Positions 27,180 through 35,583 of a stretch of DNA of 64,000 nt are shown one piece after another (within the stretch, counting starts at the first letter, position 1; every line of letters begins with the position of its first letter). Location: the NCBI RefSeq assembly GCF_001429545.1, contig NZ_LMSP01000046.1:179649-243648 (forward strand), written 5' to 3'. Both the position numbers and the translations under genes were made by a program. The notes below the pieces were generated by a model. That model was not told where the DNA came from, did not search any database, and was given only the letters and a program-made list of their open reading frames with translations. The DNA is from Paenibacillus sp. Soil787. GTDB taxonomy: Bacteria; Bacillota; Bacilli; Paenibacillales; NBRC-103111.

Positions 27180-28733
27180 ATGTATAAAGTGCTGTTAGTT
27201 GATGACGAACGGATGATTCTGGAGGGTATTTCTTCCATTGTGGACTGGCAATCGGTGAATACACAGTTAGTTGGAACAGCGCGAAATGGGGTTGAAGCCT
27301 ACGCCTTCGTATGTGAACATACCCCCGACATTATTATTAGTGATATTCGCATGCCTGGCATGGATGGACTCGGGCTTGTGGCCCGAGTAAAAGAAACTCA
27401 TTCTCACATCCGGTTCATTATGCTATCTGGTTTCGATGAATTCGAATATGCCCAAATCGCCATGCAGTATGGGGTGAAGCATTATTTATTAAAGCCATGC
27501 AACGAGAACAGCATTCTGAAGGCGTTAAGCGAAATTGCTGCGGAATATAAGCAGGAAGAGAGCAAAGAAGGCTTTATTCAGTCGATGAAAGCGAATTTGC
27601 GAAAGGTACTGCCCCATGTGAAGGAACAGTTTCTGAAGGAGTTTGTGACGAATAAGTCGTATGGAAGCCGGGATTGGGATTACTATCAGGATTTATTTGG
27701 GCTGCAGGTTAGCGGGAAGAAAGTGCGCTTATTGCTTTTCCGTCTGGAAGACAAGTTCGAATATGAGCATCTTTTTGCCGTGAAAAATATTGCTGAGGAC
27801 ATTCTCGATGAACCTCTGCTGAGCTCAACCATTGCCGAACAAATTTTGATAATGATTGAGGATCAGGAAGACATGGAGCGATTACAGGAGCAAATTAAAG
27901 AGATACGGCGAATTTTTATGCTCTATTACAAAATTGACACGACAGTCGCCTTAAGTGAATCGGGAAATATCGTAGAGGCGAGACGTCTTTATCTGCAAGC
28001 GCTCGATTGTTTGGGCCATCGCTTTTATCTCGGTGAAGGCGGACTCATTACGCTGCGTGATATTCTGGATTCCACCCTGCTAAGCAAAGCCGATTTCGTC
28101 TATGACGAAGATGGGATGCTGTTCCCGATACGGGCAGGCAATTGGGAAGAAGCAGATGTGAGCATTGATGCGTTTCACGATCAATTAGCCAATTCCCGAC
28201 TAGATATTCAGACGACGAAGTCGTATGTCATTCAAATATTTATTTCCATGACGCGACTATGTGCGCAAGAGCAAATGAATCAATATATGGGGCTAATCGG
28301 TCAAATATCTCAACTGGAAACCCTGCAAGCGAGCATCCATATGCTGAAACAAATTGCATCCGAAATCACGCAGATTAACTTTGAAAATAATAAAAATAAA
28401 CATTCGCAAGTTGTCCAGAAAGTTATTGATATTGTTAATTCGGAGCTAGCCAACGCTGAGCTTTCTCTTAACTGGGTAGCCCATCGTATGCTGTATATGA
28501 ACCCGGATTATCTGGGGAAATTGTTCAAGAAAGAGACGGGAGAACGTTTCTCTAACTATGTGGTCACCGTAAGGATTAAGAAAGCGATGGAGATTATTAG
28601 ACAACATGATGATGTTAAAATGTTCGAACTAGCGGAACAGCTAGGTTTTGGCGACAATCCGCAATACTTCTCCCAAGTGTTTAAAAAGATCGCAGGCTGT
28701 GCCCCTTCCGAGTATAGGAAGTTGACGTTATAG
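27180..28733 (+). CDS. YesN-type AraC-family response regulator
   Basis: A 517-residue regulator: receiver with D55 in IIISDIRMPGMDG and K in YLLKPCNE; undefined central region; C-terminal AraC domain with PDYLGKLFKKETGERFSNYV and FGDNPQYFSQVFKKIAGCAPSEYR. Paired with the kinase upstream and likely activator of the SBP-permease-GH105 operon starting at 28850. Confidence 0.9.
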   Translation: MYKVLLVDDERMILEGISSIVDWQSVNTQLVGTARNGVEAYAFVCEHTPDIIISDIRMPGMDGLGLVARVKETHSHIRFIMLSGFDEFEYAQIAMQYGVKHYLLKPCNENSILKALSEIAAEYKQEESKEGFIQSMKANLRKVLPHVKEQFLKEFVTNKSYGSRDWDYYQDLFGLQVSGKKVRLLLFRLEDKFEYEHLFAVKNIAEDILDEPLLSSTIAEQILIMIEDQEDMERLQEQIKEIRRIFMLYYKIDTTVALSESGNIVEARRLYLQALDCLGHRFYLGEGGLITLRDILDSTLLSKADFVYDEDGMLFPIRAGNWEEADVSIDAFHDQLANSRLDIQTTKSYVIQIFISMTRLCAQEQMNQYMGLIGQISQLETLQASIHMLKQIASEITQINFENNKNKHSQVVQKVIDIVNSELANAELSLNWVAHRMLYMNPDYLGKLFKKETGERFSNYVVTVRIKKAMEIIRQHDDVKMFELAEQLGFGDNPQYFSQVFKKIAGCAPSEYRKLTL

Positions 28734-28849
28734 ATCTTGTTTTCACTGATTTTTGAACATTTATCGCGGTAAATTAGATTCAACTTTCGCTCTTCCAAGC
28801 TGATAATAAGAAGTGTGGAGCGCAGGTGACTCATAGGGGGAAGCTAACT

Positions 28850-30241
28850 ATGAAACGCATACCAATACCAGTCGTGCTCCTAGTCATGTTGTTGTTAACC
28901 GTAATCGGATGCAGCTCGAGTCAACAATCAGCGAATGGGGGAACAGGTACACCAAGAACGTTAGAAACTGGCAAAAGTGATGTTAAGCTTCGAATCGCGT
29001 GGTGGGGTGGTCAAGCCCGACATGACTACACCTTGAAGTTGATAGAGTTGTACCAACAGCAGAATCCAGGCGTTAAGATTGATACAGAATATGCTGGTTT
29101 CGATGATTATTGGAAAAAGCTGGCGCCGCAAGCCGCAGCCAACCAACTGCCGGATATTATCCAGATGGATATCTCGTACTTAAATCAATATAGCTCGAAG
29201 AATCAGCTGGAAGATTTAACAGAGCTTACGAATAACGGAACGCTAGATGTTCGTTCAGCCTCAGCGGAAATGATAGACTCTGGACGAATTGGCAGCAAGC
29301 TTTACGGCATTCCTCTTGGGGTGAATGCGATGGGAGCAACCTTCGATGCAGATCAGCTGAAGCAGGCTGGTATCGCTTCGATTCCTGTGAACTGGACTTG
29401 GTCTGATTTGGAGCAAATCGCCAAGCGAATGAAAGGACAAGGCAAAGTGCTCGATCATATGCGATTCGACCAGTTCTTTCCCTACTACTTGCGTACGCGA
29501 AATCAGCACTATTTTAGCTCGGATGGTACGAGTCTTGGTTATAGCGATCCTCAATATTTTATAGATTACTTCACGATGTATCTCAAATGGTATGATGCCG
29601 GCTATATGCGGAACTGGGATAAAGAGTCGTTAACCAAATTGACACCGGAGGAGAATCCGGTTGCCCTTGGCGATGGGTTCATGACGATGGCGTGGTCGAA
29701 TCAATTCGTTACTCTGCAGGAGGCCGCTAAGAAGTCATTGAGCATGATAGGGCTGCCTGGGCCGAATGCGAAGCAAGGGCTTTACTTGAAGCCGACGATG
29801 CTGTTCTCCATTTCGAAAAGCTCGAAGCAGAAAACGGAAGCAGCCAAATTTATTTCTTGGTTTATTAATGATTTGGAAGCGAATAAGCTCATAAATGGAG
29901 ACCGCGGGATTCCGATTTCGGCTGCCGTTAAGGAAGGTTTGAAACCCACGCTGACGGAGGCAGATCAGAAAGTCTATGATTACGTTGCTTGGGCGCAGCA
30001 GAATAGCAGTGTTATGGATCCGCCGGATCCCCCAGGGGCTGCTGAGGTGAGCAAGCTGCTTCGGGATATGCAAGAGCAAATCTTGTATAGGAAGCTCTCA
30101 GTGGAAGAAGCCGCAGCCAAATTCATGAACGATGCCAACGCAATTCTCGCCAGAAATAAATGGGTGGCTTCATACAAGCCGCCTTCCCCAAATAAACAGA
30201 AATTGACGAATGTAAGGGAGTGGAACTATGAAACTACGTGA
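28850..30241 (+). CDS. Extracellular sugar-binding lipoprotein
   Basis: A 463-residue family-1 solute-binding protein. Signal peptide with lipobox VIGC (about residues 17-20), then a short Ser/Gly-rich linker. The fold begins VKLRIAWWGGQARHDYTLKLI and includes ANQLPDIIQMDISYL. ATG 28850 follows AGGGGGAAGC; an earlier in-frame start at 28826 has no RBS and would spoil the signal peptide. It overlaps the next permease by 14 bp. Ligand inferred to be a pectin-derived oligosaccharide because a GH105 gene ends the operon. Confidence 0.88.
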   Translation: MKRIPIPVVLLVMLLLTVIGCSSSQQSANGGTGTPRTLETGKSDVKLRIAWWGGQARHDYTLKLIELYQQQNPGVKIDTEYAGFDDYWKKLAPQAAANQLPDIIQMDISYLNQYSSKNQLEDLTELTNNGTLDVRSASAEMIDSGRIGSKLYGIPLGVNAMGATFDADQLKQAGIASIPVNWTWSDLEQIAKRMKGQGKVLDHMRFDQFFPYYLRTRNQHYFSSDGTSLGYSDPQYFIDYFTMYLKWYDAGYMRNWDKESLTKLTPEENPVALGDGFMTMAWSNQFVTLQEAAKKSLSMIGLPGPNAKQGLYLKPTMLFSISKSSKQKTEAAKFISWFINDLEANKLINGDRGIPISAAVKEGLKPTLTEADQKVYDYVAWAQQNSSVMDPPDPPGAAEVSKLLRDMQEQILYRKLSVEEAAAKFMNDANAILARNKWVASYKPPSPNKQKLTNVREWNYETT

Positions 30242-31115
30242 AAATGATCACATAGTCGGTTATGTGTTTGTATCACCTTTCATCCTGGGTTTTCTGATCT
30301 TCACGCTGTTTCCGATGTTTTCATCATTGTACTTCTCATTTACCGAGTACGATTTGCTATCGGCTCCACGATGGGTGGGACTTTCCAATTACGAGAAAAT
30401 GTTCACGGATGACGACAAAATCATGGACTCAATCCGAGTGACACTGACTTATGTACTTACGTCCGTACCCATGCGACTCATTATTGCCTTGTTCGTCGCC
30501 ATGCTTTTGAATCGCGCGGTAAAAGGAATTGGTTTATACCGAGCCACGTATTACTTACCGTCGTTAATTGGCGGCAGTGTAGCGGTATCCATAATGTGGC
30601 GCCAAATATTCGGGGATAAAGGGCTAATTAACGCTTTTCTAGGAAACATTGGCATCCACACCAGCACATCTTGGATTGGTTACCCGGCAACGGCGCTTGG
30701 CACGTTAGTACTGCTTTCGGTTTGGCAGTTTGGTTCCTCCATGTTGATTTTTCTTGCCGGTCTTAAGAATATACCGGGAACTTATTATGAGGCCGCAAGT
30801 GTAGATGGCGCTGGACCGATTCGCAAATTTTTACACATCACTCTGCCATTGTTAAGTCCGATTATCCTTTTTAATTTAATCCTGCAAACGATTTCAGGCT
30901 TCTTAACTTTTACCCCGGCCTACATCATTTCCAATGGTGAGGGCGGGCCGCTGAACAATACCTTGCTGTATTCACTCTATTTATTCCATCGAGCATTTGT
31001 TTTCTTCGAAATGGGCTACGCATCAGCCATGGCTTGGTTCATGCTGATCCTAATCGGACTCATTACCTTAGTGATTTTCAAAACATCGAAATATTGGGTT
31101 CATTACGAAAGCTAG
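30228..31115 (+). CDS. Sugar ABC transporter permease (MalF/UgpA type)
   Basis: A 295-residue permease with six helices. The opening VGYVFVSPFILGFLIFTLFP and the EAA loop YYEAASVDGAGPIRKFLHIT are typical. The start lies inside the end of the binding-protein gene (14-bp overlap), with AAGGGAGT as RBS. It forms a heterodimer with the next gene. Confidence 0.9.
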   Translation: MKLRENDHIVGYVFVSPFILGFLIFTLFPMFSSLYFSFTEYDLLSAPRWVGLSNYEKMFTDDDKIMDSIRVTLTYVLTSVPMRLIIALFVAMLLNRAVKGIGLYRATYYLPSLIGGSVAVSIMWRQIFGDKGLINAFLGNIGIHTSTSWIGYPATALGTLVLLSVWQFGSSMLIFLAGLKNIPGTYYEAASVDGAGPIRKFLHITLPLLSPIILFNLILQTISGFLTFTPAYIISNGEGGPLNNTLLYSLYLFHRAFVFFEMGYASAMAWFMLILIGLITLVIFKTSKYWVHYES

Positions 31116-31127
31116 GAGGGGTAGACC

Positions 31128-31973
31128 ATGGTTTTACGAGTGAAAAATGTGAAAACGCTGCTATATCATCTCATCGTTTGTATCATCGCGATTATAGCAA
31201 TTTATCCGATCCTATGGCTGGTCGCCAGCTCACTGAAGCCGAATGATGAAATCTATACAACGGCTACCAGTCTGATCCCTAGTCGGCTCGAATGGAACAA
31301 TTATGTGACGGGTTGGAAAGGGTTTGCAGGCAATACATTTGCTACATTCATGAAAAATTCGTTTATTATCGTTATTCTTTCGACGATAGGTGCGGTGGTT
31401 TCCTCCGCTTTAGTAGGATATGGATTTGCCCGGATTCGTTTCGCTGGAAGCAAATTGTGGTTTTCGGCGGTTATGCTTACTTTACTGCTTCCCCAAGACG
31501 TAACGATTATTTCTCAATATATTTTATTTGCCAAAATAGGCTGGTTATCCAGTTTTAAACCGATTATCGTCCCGCAGTTCTTTGGTATCCCGTTCTTCAT
31601 CTTCTTGATCATGCAGTTTATTCGTACGATTCCTCCGGAATTGGATGAAGCCGCGAAGATGGATGGCTGCAGCAAATACAGCATCTTTTACAAAATCATC
31701 GTACCATTAATTGTTCCGGCGCTCGTGACATCGGCGATATTCTCCTTCTATTGGAGATGGGATGATTTCTACACGCCGCTGCTTTATTTGAACAATCCGA
31801 GTCAATATCCGGTTTCCTTAGCTCTGAAGCTTTTCTTGGATAGTGAGTCGTTGAATAACTGGGGCGGGATGTTTGCTATGTCGACGTTATCACTTGTCCC
31901 GATTTTCGTAGTTTTCATCATATTCCAGAAATACATTGTTGACGGGATTTCGACGAGCGGTTTGAAAGGATAA
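31128..31973 (+). CDS. Sugar ABC transporter permease (MalG/UgpE type)
   Basis: A 281-residue partner permease. EAA loop [20 protein letters not shown]; it ends [15 protein letters not shown], the usual C-terminus of the family. RBS AGGAGGGG. No ATPase gene follows; a shared MsmX-type ATPase elsewhere is presumed. Confidence 0.9.
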   Translation: MVLRVKNVKTLLYHLIVCIIAIIAIYPILWLVASSLKPNDEIYTTATSLIPSRLEWNNYVTGWKGFAGNTFATFMKNSFIIVILSTIGAVVSSALVGYGFARIRFAGSKLWFSAVMLTLLLPQDVTIISQYILFAKIGWLSSFKPIIVPQFFGIPFFIFLIMQFIRTIPPELDEAAKMDGCSKYSIFYKIIVPLIVPALVTSAIFSFYWRWDDFYTPLLYLNNPSQYPVSLALKLFLDSESLNNWGGMFAMSTLSLVPIFVVFIIFQKYIVDGISTSGLKG

Positions 31974-32027
31974 GAAGAGATGATTACAAACATAGATAAT
32001 AGCCAGCTACAGGGAGGAAATGAAGAG

Positions 32028-33053
32028 ATGCCAGCCTTACAATTCGATTCAGATGAAATTCGCAAGGTGATAGACCGTGTTGTTCATAGAACATTCCGAA
32101 TGGACTTTAATTGGGATTGGCCGGGCGGCGTAGCCTTCTATGGTGTAACAGAAGCCTATGAAGCGACGGGCAAGGAGGAATATCTGCAGCTGCTGAAAGA
32201 TTGGATCGATGAGAAGCTGGAGGATGGCTTGCCAAAGCTGTCCGTTAACGGCATCTCGATTGGACATTCCTTGCTGACACTGTACAAAGAAACCGGTGAA
32301 GAGCGGTATATCGATATTGCTTCGCAAATGGCTGAATTCCTTCAGCATGAGGCGGAGCGTTTCGGAGAAGGCATTTTCCAGCACACGGTGAACTCGGAAA
32401 CCTATAACTTTCCGCAGCAGGCATGGGTGGATACCATGTTCATGGCAGGATACTTCCTCCTGCGGATCGGTTCTATGTTAAAGCGTGACGACTATTTCGA
32501 AGATGGGTTGAAGCAGTATCACGGGCACGAGAATTATTTGCAGGATATGGCGGCTAATCTCTACTACCATGGTTGGGATCATCTAGCACAAAATCATATG
32601 TCAGGCATATTCTGGGCACGTGGCAATGCATGGGCAGCGATAACGATGGCTCGTGCACTGAGACTGGTTCATGTGACGCATCCATCATTTATGATTCTCG
32701 AGGGCTCGCTGCGTGATCAATTGAGCGCTCTTGTCCGCTTGCAAGATGAGAGTGGACTCTGGCATACCGTCTTGACGGACAAGGATGCTTATTTGGAAAC
32801 AAGCGGTTCTGCTGGGATCGCGGCGGCGCTTATCAGTTCAGGTCCTCTTTACAACAAATATACGAATAAATCCATCCAAGGCATACTTTCACGCATCACG
32901 GAAGATGGGACTGTCACACATGTTTCAGCCGGGACAGCAGTAATGAGAGATATTGACGGCTACAAAGGGGTTCCTTACAAAAGGATTCAAGGCTGGGGAC
33001 AAGGGCTAGGGCTTACTTTCTTAGCATCCTTGCTTAATCGCAAAGACTGGTAG
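32028..33053 (+). CDS. GH105 unsaturated rhamnogalacturonyl hydrolase
   Basis: A 341-residue (alpha/alpha)6-barrel enzyme of the YteR type. It removes the unsaturated galacturonic acid left by rhamnogalacturonan lyases. The expected catalytic aspartate lies in QQAWVDTMFMAGYF (D135 from this start), with YYHGWDHLAQNHMSGIFWARGNAW forming the substrate pocket. No signal peptide, so it acts on imported oligosaccharides. ATG 32028 follows GGGAGG; an in-frame ATG at 31980 has only a weak RBS. Last gene of the importer operon, which makes the imported sugar likely to be an unsaturated pectin oligosaccharide. Confidence 0.88.
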   Translation: MPALQFDSDEIRKVIDRVVHRTFRMDFNWDWPGGVAFYGVTEAYEATGKEEYLQLLKDWIDEKLEDGLPKLSVNGISIGHSLLTLYKETGEERYIDIASQMAEFLQHEAERFGEGIFQHTVNSETYNFPQQAWVDTMFMAGYFLLRIGSMLKRDDYFEDGLKQYHGHENYLQDMAANLYYHGWDHLAQNHMSGIFWARGNAWAAITMARALRLVHVTHPSFMILEGSLRDQLSALVRLQDESGLWHTVLTDKDAYLETSGSAGIAAALISSGPLYNKYTNKSIQGILSRITEDGTVTHVSAGTAVMRDIDGYKGVPYKRIQGWGQGLGLTFLASLLNRKDW

Positions 33054-33192
33054 GAGGTCACGTTTATAACACCTCAGGTTCGATTTCAGTCCAGAACAGA
33101 ATTCAAGCTGTACAAAAACCATTCCACAAACGGAGGAAAATATTATATGATTGAATGAGAATAGCTTCTAAATCATATGAGGAGGTTGGCTG

Positions 33193-33756
33193 ATGTTGAA
33201 AAGGATAGGGATTATTGTGGGTAGTTTAAGGGGAAATTCGTTTAATCAAATGATTGCGAATACGATCCCTGAACTCATAGATTCGGCAAAATATGAATAC
33301 ATATCGATTGCGAATCTTCCCTTGTATAACGCGGATCTGGATCATGGAGAAGGGCCAGATCCTGTTATGCATTATCGTGAGGCGATTCAAAAGACAGATG
33401 GCATTATCATCGTTAGCCCGGAGTATAACTCAGGAATACCAGGCGTACTGAAAAATGCACTGGACTGGGCATCGACACCAACCAAAACCTCCGTCCTAAT
33501 TCATAAACCTGCAGGTGTGATAGGTGCTACGCCTGGCGCAAAAGGAACGATTCTGTCGCAGCAGCAAATTAGGCAAGCGTTGGATGCCACCCAGTCCTAT
33601 GTTATGCCGTCTCAAAAAATGTATATATCTCAAGTTCTGGATAAGATTGATTCAGATACTCGCAAGCTCACTGATGAAACGACACGCAAATATCTGCAGC
33701 GTTATGTTCAATCGTTTATGCAATGGATAGACCAGGTACAACGGCTGAATGAGTAG
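33193..33756 (+). CDS. NADPH-dependent FMN reductase-family protein
   Basis: A 187-residue flavodoxin-like reductase. GSLRGNSFN near the N-terminus binds the FMN phosphate, and SPEYNSGIPGVLKNALDW is the family signature seen in YieF/ChrR and azoreductases. It reduces quinones, azo dyes or metals with NADPH. RBS GAGGAGG. Single gene between two sugar modules; no link to them is obvious. Confidence 0.88.
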   Translation: MLKRIGIIVGSLRGNSFNQMIANTIPELIDSAKYEYISIANLPLYNADLDHGEGPDPVMHYREAIQKTDGIIIVSPEYNSGIPGVLKNALDWASTPTKTSVLIHKPAGVIGATPGAKGTILSQQQIRQALDATQSYVMPSQKMYISQVLDKIDSDTRKLTDETTRKYLQRYVQSFMQWIDQVQRLNE

Positions 33757-33786
33757 TAGGGATAACCTGTATAGACACATAAGTAG

Positions 33787-33811
33787 GGCTGCCGGCAGAC
33801 GGCAGCCTTTT
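33787..33811 (+). terminator. Terminator of the FMN reductase gene
   Basis: GGCTGCC/GGCAGCC stem with a 7-nt loop, then TTTT. Confidence 0.8.
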
Positions 33812-33830
33812 CTTACGCCAGAATTAACTG

Positions 33831-33883
33831 GGAAAATATCGATAAGAAGCGGGTTATTCTTTTCATATTTAGTTTATTATTGT
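33831..33883 (+). promoter_or_regulatory. Candidate activator site and promoter (site d) of the 33962 regulator
   Basis: AAAATATCGATAAGAAGCGGG followed by TTATT resembles sites a-c. The -10-like TATTGT begins at 33878, exactly 40 bp after the ATCGATA start (33838). The left half differs more from the consensus than in the other sites. Would allow autoregulation if the 33962 regulator binds it. Confidence 0.5.
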
Positions 33884-33961
33884 AAAGTATGGGAAAAGAC
33901 AACTAGATAAAAAGATGCATAATGAATGTTACTCTTACCATGAAACGTGAGGAGATTGCTT

Positions 33962-35563
33962 ATGTATTCTTTATTAATCGTTGATGATGAAAGATGGGTT
34001 CGTCAAGGGTTGCGTTCAACTATTGATTGGCAAGCTGAAGGAGTCGAACTGCTTGGAGATGCGGAGGACGGAGAAGAGGCGTTAAGTATCATCCAAAACC
34101 GGACACCGGATATCATCATCACGGATATCAAAATGCCGCGGATGGACGGACTTGCTCTAATTGAAACGCTCAAGAATCGCAATCTCCCATCGAAAATTAT
34201 TATTATTAGCGGATACAGTGATTTCAGTTACGCCCAAAAGGCCATGCGATACGGGGCAGTTGACTATGTGCTTAAACCAATCGAAGAGACGCAGATGCTG
34301 GACGTTGTGCGCAAATGTGTTACTCAAATCAAGCGCGAGTATGAAGATCATCATGAATTTGCCCGGATGTCAGAACGTATTCGCGAAAGCTTACCTCTAG
34401 CTCGCCAGCGCTACCTTGAAACTCTTCTAATAAATGAAAGCGCTTCAAATCAATATCTGAGGACGCTATGGGATCGTTTGAATATTCATTTGGACCCCAA
34501 ACGTTTGAAAGTAAATAGTGTAAAAGTGTACGATTGGGGACCGCATGACAATAAGCCGAAGGAGCATTATTTACTCCGACATGCCATTGGCAATATCGCT
34601 AAAGAAATCGGCAAAGTAGGGGGGAAGATGATAACATGCCCCTTGGATCATTATGAAGATGCAGATCTGGTCGTTCTGCTGTCCCCTATAAATGAAGATG
34701 ACCGTGGGAGCGGAGGCATTATGGAATCTCTTATTGAAGCCTGCCGACGGTATTTGGGGATCGGGATCAATATTGGAAGCAGTCAAATAAGCGAGTATAC
34801 CAACATCCATGCCTCTTTTCGAGAAGCTGTGCATGCTGGCGCTTATGCGTTCTATGAAGGTTATGGAAAGGTGTACGATGCAGAATGGTTGGAGCAGCTT
34901 CAACTTATGCAAGCTCAGCCATATATAGGGCCTAACGGTTGGGGGATTCGGTTCGTGCATGCTGTGAAACTGGGCGATGAAGCCGCGCTCGGTGAATTGA
35001 TTGATGAGCTGATTGCACATTTACAAATGAGTCGGCTGAAATATTCTCCTTATCAATTACGAACTGGCTTAACAACATTGTTCAGCGAAATGGATAAGAA
35101 ATTGGAGTCAAGCTATTCCTCCGAGCAGCCCCCTGTTAGTAAAAAGCTTTTTATTCCTTACTGTGCATTGTCTGAGATGAAAGACGAGCTGCTCGCAGTT
35201 GTCCGCCAATTCCAATATGGCCACAACGCCTGGGGAAATCGAAAAAGGTTCATCGAAATGGCCATCAAGTATATGGAGCGGCATTATACGGAAGCGATCA
35301 TGATGAACCAGGTAGCCGAACATTTATTTTTGAATCCATCCTATTTCAGTAAAATTTTTCATGAGAACACAGGCGAGACGTTCAGCAAATATCTAATTCG
35401 CTTAAGGATGGACAAGGCAAAGGACCTTCTTAAAGATTCAACGCTTAAAATATATGAGGTAGCCGAACGGGTAGGTTATCAGGATTTTCGCCATTTTGTA
35501 AAGCTGTTCAAGGAACAAGAGGGGATAACCCCTGCTCAGTATCGGGAGTTGGGCGTCAAGTAA
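33962..35563 (+). CDS. YesN-type AraC-family response regulator
   Basis: A 533-residue regulator: receiver with D55 in IIITDIKMPRMDG and K in YVLKPIEE; long middle region; AraC domain with NPSYFSKIFHENTGETFSKYL and VGYQDFRHFVKLFKEQEGITPAQYR. ATG 33962 follows GTGAGGAGATTGC; the upstream ATG at 33947 overlaps that RBS. It precedes its kinase by 20 bp and the 37476-41750 import and dehydrogenase operon. Confidence 0.9.
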   Translation: MYSLLIVDDERWVRQGLRSTIDWQAEGVELLGDAEDGEEALSIIQNRTPDIIITDIKMPRMDGLALIETLKNRNLPSKIIIISGYSDFSYAQKAMRYGAVDYVLKPIEETQMLDVVRKCVTQIKREYEDHHEFARMSERIRESLPLARQRYLETLLINESASNQYLRTLWDRLNIHLDPKRLKVNSVKVYDWGPHDNKPKEHYLLRHAIGNIAKEIGKVGGKMITCPLDHYEDADLVVLLSPINEDDRGSGGIMESLIEACRRYLGIGINIGSSQISEYTNIHASFREAVHAGAYAFYEGYGKVYDAEWLEQLQLMQAQPYIGPNGWGIRFVHAVKLGDEAALGELIDELIAHLQMSRLKYSPYQLRTGLTTLFSEMDKKLESSYSSEQPPVSKKLFIPYCALSEMKDELLAVVRQFQYGHNAWGNRKRFIEMAIKYMERHYTEAIMMNQVAEHLFLNPSYFSKIFHENTGETFSKYLIRLRMDKAKDLLKDSTLKIYEVAERVGYQDFRHFVKLFKEQEGITPAQYRELGVK

Positions 35564-35583
35564 GTGATTGAGGGGGAGTCTGA

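Noticed and set aside
28749-28803. Fifth copy of the ATCGATA-type motif upstream of the 28850 operon (TTTATCGCGGT)
   Set aside because: Only the right half resembles the motif and no -10 is present at the 40-bp distance.
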